Assembly: GCA_964592645.1 (NCBI GenBank)
Contig: CAZQFV010000002.1
Coordinates: forward strand, 1-64,000
Direction: 5' to 3'
DNA length: 64,000 nucleotides
Origin: CAZQFV01 sp964592645
GTDB taxonomy: Bacteria > Chloroflexota > Chloroflexia > DTKN01
Shown: positions 8,856 to 14,676 of the stretch, in pieces
How the letters are laid out: each line of letters opens with the position of its first letter
How positions within the stretch are numbered: the first letter of the stretch is position 1
Notes under the pieces: model-generated
Databases searched by the model: none
Seen by the model: only the letters and a program-made list of their open reading frames with translations
What the model was told of the DNA's origin: nothing
Translations under genes and position numbers: made by a program

Positions 8856-10229
8856 CTACTCGCGCTCAAAGCGCGCCGTGAAGTGGCGCAGGAACGGGGG
8901 CTCGTAGACGATGCGCAGCCCGCGCACCTCCTCGCGGCGCTGATAGACCTCGGCGGCGGTCTCGGCGATATAGTCCATGTGCGTGTTCGTATAGACCCGC
9001 CGCGGGATGGCCATGCGCACCAGCTCCAGCTCCGGGTAGATGGTCTCCCCGGTCTGGGGGTCGCGGCGGGCGTTCATAACGGTGCCGATCTCCACCGTGC
9101 GGATGCTGCCGGCGGTGTACATCTCGACGGAGAGGGCCTGGGCGGGCAGCTGCTGCTGGCGCAGGTGCGGCAGGAAGCGTCGGGCGTCCAGGTAGACGGC
9201 ATGGCCACCCACCGGCTCCAGGATCGGCACGCCCAGCTCCTTGAGCCGCTCCCCCAGGTAGCTCACCTGGCCGATGCGGTAGGCCAGGTAGTTCTCGTCC
9301 AGGGCCTCCCACAGGCCCCGGGCGATGGCTTCCAGGTCGCGGCCGGCCAGCCCCCCGTAGGTGGTGAACCCTTCCCAGAGGATCAGCCGCTGGCAGATGC
9401 GCTCGTAGAGGCGGTTGTCGCGCATGGCCAGGAACCCGCCGATATTGACCAGGGCGTCTTTCTTGGCGCTCATGGTGCAGCCGTCGGCGTAGGAAAAGAC
9501 CTCGCGGGCGATGTCCAGAAGGGGCCGGCCGACCTGCCCGGGCTCGCGCTGCTGGATAAAGTAGCAGTTCTCCGCGTGCCGGCAGGCGTCCAGGAAGAGC
9601 GGGATGCCGTGCCGGTGCAGGACCTGGCTGACCTGGCGGATGTTCTCCAACGAGACCGGCTGGCCGCCCCCGTTGTTGTTGGTGATGGTGATCATCCCCA
9701 GCGGGATCCGTTCGACGCCCACCTGGCGGATCAGGTCTTCCAGCCGCGCCACGTCCACGTTGCCTTTAAAAGGATAGATGGCCTGTGGATCCAGCCCTTC
9801 CGGCACCACCAGGTCCACGGCGTTGGCCCCTAACGCCTCGATGTTGGCCCGGGTGGTGTCAAAGTGCATGTTGCTGGGTACATAATCTCCCGGCTTCAGG
9901 GTGGTGGCGAAGAGGATATGCTCGGCGGCGCGGCCCTGGTGGGTGGGCACGAAGTAGGGGAAACCAAAGATCTCCTGGATGGAGCGCTCCAGGCTGAAGT
10001 AGTTGCGGCATCCAGCGTACGACTCGTCCCCGATCATTATGCCCGACCATTGCCGATCGCTCATGGCCGATGTGCCGCTGTCGGTGAGCAGGTCGATGTA
10101 GATATCCTCCGCTCGGACCCGGAAGAGGTTATACCCGGCTGCGGTGATGATCTTGCGGCGTTCCTCCATGGTGGTCATACGGACGGGTTCGACAACCTTG
10201 ATGCGAAATGGCTCCATGGGTGGGCGCAT
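8856..10229 (-). CDS. tnaA: Tryptophanase (tyrosine-phenol-lyase-like scaffold)
   Basis: A 457-residue PLP beta-eliminating lyase. The PLP lysine is in MSAKKD (Lys257) and the fold motifs DLLTDSGTSAMSD, PTHQGRAAEH and GGLAGRDLEA match tyrosine phenol-lyase closely. The substrate-deciding positions are those of tryptophan indole-lyase: Asp124 (Thr124 in TPL), Ile381 (Arg381 in TPL) and His449 (Phe448 in TPL, His463 in E. coli TnaA). I therefore predict cleavage of tryptophan to indole, pyruvate and ammonia. The start is the ATG before RPPMEPF, with AAGGAGG 8 nt upstream; it gives the standard family length. No TnaC-type Trp leader peptide is seen. A TTGACA/TAGAAT promoter lies about 60 bp upstream. 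An FAD oxidoreductase follows in the operon. Confidence 0.85.
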   Translation of the reverse strand: MRPPMEPFRIKVVEPVRMTTMEERRKIITAAGYNLFRVRAEDIYIDLLTDSGTSAMSDRQWSGIMIGDESYAGCRNYFSLERSIQEIFGFPYFVPTHQGRAAEHILFATTLKPGDYVPSNMHFDTTRANIEALGANAVDLVVPEGLDPQAIYPFKGNVDVARLEDLIRQVGVERIPLGMITITNNNGGGQPVSLENIRQVSQVLHRHGIPLFLDACRHAENCYFIQQREPGQVGRPLLDIAREVFSYADGCTMSAKKDALVNIGGFLAMRDNRLYERICQRLILWEGFTTYGGLAGRDLEAIARGLWEALDENYLAYRIGQVSYLGERLKELGVPILEPVGGHAVYLDARRFLPHLRQQQLPAQALSVEMYTAGSIRTVEIGTVMNARRDPQTGETIYPELELVRMAIPRRVYTNTHMDYIAETAAEVYQRREEVRGLRIVYEPPFLRHFTARFERE

Positions 10230-10290
10230 GCAGTTAGCCTCCTTCGGTGTCATGCGCTCCCGACGCTGGGAAGCGCGGCCGATCGGCCCC

Positions 10291-10319
10291 ATTCTATCCG
10301 CTTTCCGTGGGACTGTCAA
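10291..10319 (-). promoter_or_regulatory. Promoter of tnaA operon
   Basis: Minus-strand -35 TTGACA (10319-10314), exactly 17 bp, then -10 TAGAAT (10296-10291). It gives a leader of about 55 nt before the tnaA ATG. Its -35 is 10 bp from the -35 of the opposite promoter. Confidence 0.75.
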
Positions 10320-10329
10320 ACTGCGGCGT

Positions 10330-10358
10330 TTGCGTATCCGGGCCGGCTGTAGTACAAT
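10330..10358 (+). promoter_or_regulatory. Promoter of PLP deaminase-like gene
   Basis: Plus-strand -35 TTGCGT (10330-10335), 17-bp spacer, -10 TACAAT (10353-10358). It faces away from the tnaA promoter and lies about 50 bp before the start codon at 10408. Confidence 0.7.
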
Positions 10359-10407
10359 AGCGCTGTTTGTCGTGGATTGCCATATCGGGTTTGGCCTTTT
10401 GCGGCCT

Positions 10408-11409
10408 ATGCAGATCGATCAGATTCCACGGGTTCCACTCGTCTATGAGCCCACGCCGCTGCACCTGCTGGGCCGGCTGAGCGCGGCCTTGGGCGGCGTC
10501 CAGGTCTGGTGTAAGCGCGACGACCTGACGCGCTTGGCCCTGGGCGGGAACAAGCTGCGCAAGCTCGAGTTCCTGCTGCAGGACGCCCTGGCCCAGGGGG
10601 CGGATACGGTCATCACCACCGGCGCGGTGCAATCGAACCATGCCCGCCTCACGGCGGCGGCGGCGGCCTCCCTGGGGCTGCGCACCATCCTGGTCCTGGG
10701 GGAGCCGTATGTCGGCCCGGTGCAGGGCAACTTGCTGCTGGATGAGCTGGTGGGGGCCGAGGTGCGCCTGCGATCGTGGGCGAGCTGGGACGAAGCGGCC
10801 CAGCTCCTGGAGGAGGTGGCCGCCGAGGTGCGGGCGGGCGGGCGCCGCCCCTATATCGTGCCCATGGGGGGGACGAATGCCCTGGGGGTACTGGGCTATG
10901 TCCTGGCGGCGCGCGAGATCGCCCAGCAGATGGCGGGGCATCCGCCCCGGGCGGTGCTCTGTGCCAGCAGCTCCGGGGGCACCCAGGCCGGCCTGCTGCT
11001 CGGCCAGCGTCTCTTCCACCTGCCTTTCGAGGTGATCGGCATCGCCGTCGGCCATCCGGCCGCGCGGGTGGCCCCCCGGGTGGCGGCGGTGGCCACGGCC
11101 GCGGCTGCCCTGCTCGATACCGAACCTGTCCCCGAGTCGGCCGTCCTGATCCGGGACGAGTATATCGGCCCGGGCTACGGCCAGCTCGACGCCGCGACGG
11201 TTGCGGCCATCCGCACGGTGGCCGAACTGGAGGGCATCCTGCTGGACCCGGTGTACACGGGCAAGGCCATGGCCGGCCTGTTAGACATGGCCCGCCGCGG
11301 GCAGTGGAAGGCCGGCGAGGCGATCGTCTTCCTGCACACCGGCGGAACCCCGGCCCTTTTTGCCTACTGGGACGCGCTGGCCGGCCGTCCCAACATTGGG
11401 AATCGCTGA
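10408..11409 (+). CDS. PLP-dependent D-cysteine desulfhydrase/ACC deaminase family
   Basis: A 333-residue fold-type II PLP enzyme. The cofactor lysine is in GGNKLRKLEF (about residue 49), the substrate loop is TGAVQSNHARLTAAAAA, and the phosphate-binding segment SSGGTQAGLLLG lies in the C-terminal half. These are typical of the 1-aminocyclopropane-1-carboxylate deaminase and D-cysteine desulfhydrase group; D-cysteine desulfhydration to pyruvate, sulfide and ammonia is the likelier activity but not proven. The start ATG begins QIDQIPRVPL; no strong ribosome site is visible, as for a short-leader mRNA. It is divergent from tnaA and is followed 26 nt later by a zinc-ribbon membrane protein. Confidence 0.85.
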   Translation: MQIDQIPRVPLVYEPTPLHLLGRLSAALGGVQVWCKRDDLTRLALGGNKLRKLEFLLQDALAQGADTVITTGAVQSNHARLTAAAAASLGLRTILVLGEPYVGPVQGNLLLDELVGAEVRLRSWASWDEAAQLLEEVAAEVRAGGRRPYIVPMGGTNALGVLGYVLAAREIAQQMAGHPPRAVLCASSSGGTQAGLLLGQRLFHLPFEVIGIAVGHPAARVAPRVAAVATAAAALLDTEPVPESAVLIRDEYIGPGYGQLDAATVAAIRTVAELEGILLDPVYTGKAMAGLLDMARRGQWKAGEAIVFLHTGGTPALFAYWDALAGRPNIGNR

Positions 11410-11435
11410 TCGAGATCAGCATCAGAGGAGGAAAG

Positions 11436-12671
11436 ATGCCGACATGTCCCAAGTGCGGGGCACGCAATCCCGCCGAGAATACGGTCTGCCGCTCGTGCGG
11501 CGCTCTCCTGGAGGTGGACGTTCCGTCCGCTGAACCGGCACTGGCGGACGCGGCCCCGGCGCAAGCATTGGCCGCTGGTGAGCCCGCTCCTGAATCTGGG
11601 GCAGAGCCGAGCGGGCTGCCCTGGCGCCGGGTGCTGCTCTTTGGCGGCGTCGCGGCGGTCGTTCTGGGCGTGCTCTGGTACCTACAGATGGTTTATTGGT
11701 CCACGATGCCGCCGTTTATGGCCTTTGTCACGGGCTGGCTGATCGGCGAGGCTGTCCGCATGGGCTCCGGCAGCAAGCGCGGCCGGCCGCTGCAGTGGCT
11801 GGCGGTGGGGCTCACCGCCGTCACCGCGGCCGTCGTCCTCTTTGTGTACCTGGGGGCGAAGGACCCGGCCGGGTTCCCCCAGGCCTTGGTCGACTGGATG
11901 CGCCGGGACTGGATTGGTCCGGCAATGCTGATCTTTGGGCTGGGCTATGCCTACCTGACGGCCGGCATGCGGCCGCGGCAACGCCCGCAGCCCCAGGAGC
12001 CGGCCGCTGCTCCCGCGGAAGGCGCCGCTGCCACCCGCTCGGCGACCTCACCCGAGGGCGCGGCTGAACCGGCCGCGGGCGCCGCGCCGCAGGAGGGCGC
12101 CAAGCCCGGCCGAACGTGTGTCCGCTGCCAGTCGCCCATCGCCCCGGGCGAGGCGCTCCTGGTGTCCGGGGGGTTCCGCCGGGGGGTGTTGGCCGTCTGC
12201 CCCAACTGCGTCGGCGAGTTGGAGGCCAAGTTCAAGGCCGAGACCGAGGGCATCCGCCTGGGGCAGGCTATCCTCTTTGGCGTGGGCGCGGCCCTGCTTA
12301 TCGGCGTAGGCTGGTACCTGGGCGATCGCTACAGCAACGCCTCCCCGATGCTCAACGTCCTGGGGCTCGTGGCCGGCTGGGTGATCCCCGAGGCGGTGCG
12401 CTGGGGGGCCGGCAAGAAGCGCGGGCGGACCCTGCAGTGGATCTCCGTGGGGCTGACGGCAGCGACGATTGTCGGCGTGCAGCTAGCCCTGGCCCTGGGG
12501 GACCAGAACGGCTTTGCCGCCGGCCTGGCGGCGCGGATGTCCAGCCCCCTGACGGTGGTCATCTACCTCCTGGGGGCGTTCCAGGCCTACACCGGGCCGG
12601 CCGCGCGTAAGCTGGCGGGGATCAAGGAGCAAGCGCCCGAGCCCGACGACAACGAGGCCGCCAAGCCGTAG
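11436..12671 (+). CDS. Zinc-ribbon membrane protein with internal duplication
   Basis: A 411-residue protein built from two similar halves. Each half has a CxxC zinc-ribbon head (CPKCG...CRSCG at the N-terminus; CVRCQ...CPNC near residue 230) followed by membrane segments. The conserved unit GWLIGEAVRMGSGSKRGR in half one recurs as GWVIPEAVRWGAGKKRGR in half two, each followed by LQW and a further hydrophobic segment. A Pro/Ala-rich linker of about 50 residues joins them. The start has GAGGAGG 5 nt upstream. Function is unknown; the arrangement suggests an ancient gene duplication of a ribbon-plus-membrane module. It ends at a repeat and a strong hairpin facing lexA. Confidence 0.8.
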   Translation: MPTCPKCGARNPAENTVCRSCGALLEVDVPSAEPALADAAPAQALAAGEPAPESGAEPSGLPWRRVLLFGGVAAVVLGVLWYLQMVYWSTMPPFMAFVTGWLIGEAVRMGSGSKRGRPLQWLAVGLTAVTAAVVLFVYLGAKDPAGFPQALVDWMRRDWIGPAMLIFGLGYAYLTAGMRPRQRPQPQEPAAAPAEGAAATRSATSPEGAAEPAAGAAPQEGAKPGRTCVRCQSPIAPGEALLVSGGFRRGVLAVCPNCVGELEAKFKAETEGIRLGQAILFGVGAALLIGVGWYLGDRYSNASPMLNVLGLVAGWVIPEAVRWGAGKKRGRTLQWISVGLTAATIVGVQLALALGDQNGFAAGLAARMSSPLTVVIYLLGAFQAYTGPAARKLAGIKEQAPEPDDNEAAKP

Positions 12672-12678
12672 CACCTGT

Positions 12679-12755
12679 TGATCTCGGCATCGGTCCTGAA
12701 AGTCGGTGCACGCGGATTTCGGCTTCAATGTAGTACAGCGAGCTATGCAGGAGTC
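12679..12755 (+). repeat. Interspersed ~75-bp repeat, copy R1
   Basis: It carries the central block GTGCACGCGGATTTCGGCTT and the right end GAGCTATGCAGGAGTC shared with the copies at 29918-29988 and 36985-37061. The left end TGATCTCGGCAT is more diverged here. It lies just after the zinc-ribbon gene stop. Confidence 0.8.
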
Positions 12756-12783
12756 AGTAAGGCAAAGGCGCCGGCGGTAGAAC

Positions 12784-12836
12784 CACCAAGGCCCAAAGAC
12801 ACAAAGAGGAATACCTTGTGTCTTTGGGCCTTGGTG
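12784..12836. terminator. Long hairpin between convergent genes
   Basis: An inverted repeat of 22 bp with one bulged base: 12784-12806 pairs with 12815-12836 around an 8-nt loop. It lies between the convergent zinc-ribbon gene and lexA and probably stops transcription from both sides, although no U-tract follows. Confidence 0.65.
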
Positions 12837-12852
12837 CTTACCGAGACGGGCT

Positions 12853-13500
12853 TCAGCTTGCCCCGTAGCGCCGGATCACCCCGACGACCTGCCCCTGGAT
12901 CTCCACATCGCGGGCATCGGCCAGGATGGGACCCATCGTAGGGTTCTCCGGCTGCAGGCGCACGCGCTTGCCCTCCTGGTAGAAGCGCTTCAGCGTGACC
13001 TCCTGGCGGTCGCGCAGCCAGACGGCGACCATTTCCCCGTTACGGGCCGTCGCCCGCCGGCGGAGGATGACGACATCGCCGTCGGCGATAAAGGCGTCGA
13101 TCATCGAGTCTCCGCGGACGCGCAGGGCATAGAGATCGCTGGTGGAGTCGGGCCACAGGTCGGCGGGCAGTTCCAGGCTCTCGGCGCTTTCGCCGCGGGT
13201 GGGCAGGTCCCCCGGGACGGGGATGGGCTGACCGGCGGCGATGGTGCCCAGCAGGGGGATGGCGCGCGGCCGGGCGCTGTTCAAGGCCCGCCCCGTCAGG
13301 GTGATGGAGCGGGAGCGGTGGGCGTCGCGGCGGATCAGGTTGCGCTTTTCGAGCAGTGTCAGGTTATAGTCCACGACGGAGGTCGAGGACAACCCCAGGG
13401 CTGTCTGAATCTGGCGGATCGAGGGGGGATAGCCGTGCTCCTGGATGAAGCTTTCCAGGAATTCCATGATGCGGTGCTGTCGCTCGCTCATCTTTCTCAT
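12853..13500 (-). CDS. lexA: SOS-response transcriptional repressor LexA
   Basis: A 215-residue repressor and self-cleaving protease. The N-terminal winged helix spans about residues 1-65, with recognition helix SIRQIQTALGLSSTS. The cleavage site is Ala89-Gly90 in GTIAAGQP. The catalytic pair is Ser132 (GDSMIDAFI) and Lys171 (VTLKRFY). I chose the ATG encoding MRKMSERQ because AAGGA lies upstream; a start three codons later is possible. It is single-gene, with a near-consensus promoter and a GAAC-N4-GTTC operator between promoter and start, so it is almost certainly autoregulated. This operator form is the Gram-positive (Cheo-box) type. Confidence 0.96.
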   Translation of the reverse strand: MRKMSERQHRIMEFLESFIQEHGYPPSIRQIQTALGLSSTSVVDYNLTLLEKRNLIRRDAHRSRSITLTGRALNSARPRAIPLLGTIAAGQPIPVPGDLPTRGESAESLELPADLWPDSTSDLYALRVRGDSMIDAFIADGDVVILRRRATARNGEMVAVWLRDRQEVTLKRFYQEGKRVRLQPENPTMGPILADARDVEIQGQVVGVIRRYGAS

Positions 13501-13564
13501 CGCTTCACCGTCCTTTTCCTGGGCCCGGTATGCCGGCCGGCCGTCAAGGGCGCTGGTTGGGATT

Positions 13565-13576
13565 GAACTTTTGTTC
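13565..13576. promoter_or_regulatory. LexA operator (SOS box) of lexA
   Basis: A perfect GAAC-TTTT-GTTC dyad lies 8-19 bp downstream of the lexA -10 box, about where transcription starts. It matches the Gram-positive LexA/DinR half-sites GAAC-N4-GTTC. Confidence 0.85.
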
Positions 13577-13583
13577 CGTATCC

Positions 13584-13612
13584 AGTATATCATAAAAGTC
13601 GGCGCGTGTCAA
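13584..13612 (-). promoter_or_regulatory. Promoter of lexA
   Basis: Minus-strand consensus -35 TTGACA (13612-13607), 17-bp spacer, -10 TATACT (13589-13584). The SOS box sits directly downstream, so LexA binding would block initiation. Confidence 0.85.
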
Positions 13613-13635
13613 ACAGATGTGCTATCTTTGAGCAT

Positions 13636-13664
13636 TTGCTCATTTGGGGAAAGCGTGCTATAAT
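13636..13664 (+). promoter_or_regulatory. Promoter of tRNA-Arg(GCG)
   Basis: Plus-strand -35 TTGCTC (13636-13641), 17 bp, -10 TATAAT (13659-13664) with the extended TGC before it. It ends 10 bp before the tRNA. Confidence 0.8.
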
Positions 13665-13674
13665 AGCAATACGC

Positions 13675-13747
13675 GACCCTATAGCTCAGTGGATAGAGCG
13701 CAGCGCTGCGGACGCTGAGGTCGGGCGTTCGACTCGCCCTAGGGTCG
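13675..13747 (+). tRNA. tRNA-Arg (anticodon GCG)
   Basis: A 73-nt cloverleaf. The acceptor GACCCTA pairs with TAGGGTC, the D stem is GCTC/GAGC, the anticodon arm CAGCG-CTGCGGA-CGCTG gives anticodon GCG, the T arm is GGGCG-TTCGACT-CGCCC, and the discriminator is G. The acceptor helix can extend by two more pairs outside the mature ends. It decodes CGC and CGU. Most bacteria use an ACG (inosine) tRNA for these codons, so a genomic G34 is notable. Confidence 0.93.
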
Positions 13748-13838
13748 CCTCTTCTTTTGGGCGAACGGCATGGCATCTGCGAAACGGCCTGGCCGACGCC
13801 GGCCGGCCTCCCCAAACTGGGGGCCGTTTCGTCCCTTC

Positions 13839-14675
13839 TTACGTTCCTTCTCCCCGGGCGATGCTCTCCACTCCGATTCCTGCCTGCTCCAACCTTTCCA
13901 GCAGGCCGCCCAGGGCGGCCTCCAGGCCGGCCGTGACGCTCGCGGGATCGGCACCGGCCAGGGAGAGGGTCACCTTGACGTGTGGAGGGGTGCCGGGGCG
14001 CGGCGGCAGGCGCCGGGCGTGCGACTTGACATAGACATCGGGATGGCCGCGCACGACCTCCCGGAGCAGCGGCGCCAGCAGCCCTTCGCCGGCCCGGGCT
14101 ACGACGGACCACTCGGCATACGCCCCCTTTCCCAGGATTTCCTCCAGCCGGCCGGCCAGCGGCCCTCCGACGATGCCGCGCACCTCTTCCGGCACGCCCG
14201 GCAGGCAGACGAGTGTCGTGGGGCCCTCCTGCAACAGCACGCCGGGCGCCGTCCCCACCGGGTTGGGCAGGGGCTCGGCGCCGGCGGGCAGCCGCGCCAT
14301 CTTGCGGCGGGCCGGCGTCAGCGTGGGGTCGGTCAGCAGCCCCTGGGCGACCAGCAGGCGGTAGCGCTGCTCCAGCAGGGCGACGGCCTGCGGGTTTTCC
14401 TCCAGCGGCCGGCCCAGCGCCTCGGCCACCGCCGGCAGCGTCAGGTCGTCGTCGGTGGGCCCCAGGCCGCCGGTGCAGGCCAGCAGGTCTGGGCCTCTCC
14501 GCAGGGCGCCGCGCACCTCGGAGACGATGGTCTCGACCTCGTCTGGCACCTGCGCCACCCGGCGCACGCGCATGCCCCAGCCGGTGAAGGTCCGGCACAG
14601 CTCGTGGCTGTTCGTGTCCAGCACGTCGCCCAGGAGGAGCTCGTTGCCGATGGCCAGGATTTCGACCCGTCTCAT
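13839..14675 (-). CDS. CinA-like molybdopterin-binding domain protein
   Basis: A 278-residue protein with the MoeA/MogA-type fold of the CinA N-terminal domain (COG1058). Visible are AIGNELLLGDVLDTNS at the N-terminus, the TGGLGPTDDDLT phosphate-binding loop, and LPGVPEEV in the middle. It lacks the C-terminal nicotinamide-nucleotide amidase domain of full CinA. Related stand-alone proteins hydrolyse ADP-ribose or related nucleotides, so a pyrophosphatase activity is plausible. The ATG follows the upstream stop by one nucleotide, indicating coupling with the GT-C-like gene. Confidence 0.85.
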   Translation of the reverse strand: MRRVEILAIGNELLLGDVLDTNSHELCRTFTGWGMRVRRVAQVPDEVETIVSEVRGALRRGPDLLACTGGLGPTDDDLTLPAVAEALGRPLEENPQAVALLEQRYRLLVAQGLLTDPTLTPARRKMARLPAGAEPLPNPVGTAPGVLLQEGPTTLVCLPGVPEEVRGIVGGPLAGRLEEILGKGAYAEWSVVARAGEGLLAPLLREVVRGHPDVYVKSHARRLPPRPGTPPHVKVTLSLAGADPASVTAGLEAALGGLLERLEQAGIGVESIARGEGT

Positions 14676-14676
14676 C

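Noticed and set aside
10230..10290. TnaC-type leader peptide upstream of tnaA
   Set aside because: The leader has no short frame with a critical Trp codon; its only ATG before the start is in frame with tnaA itself.
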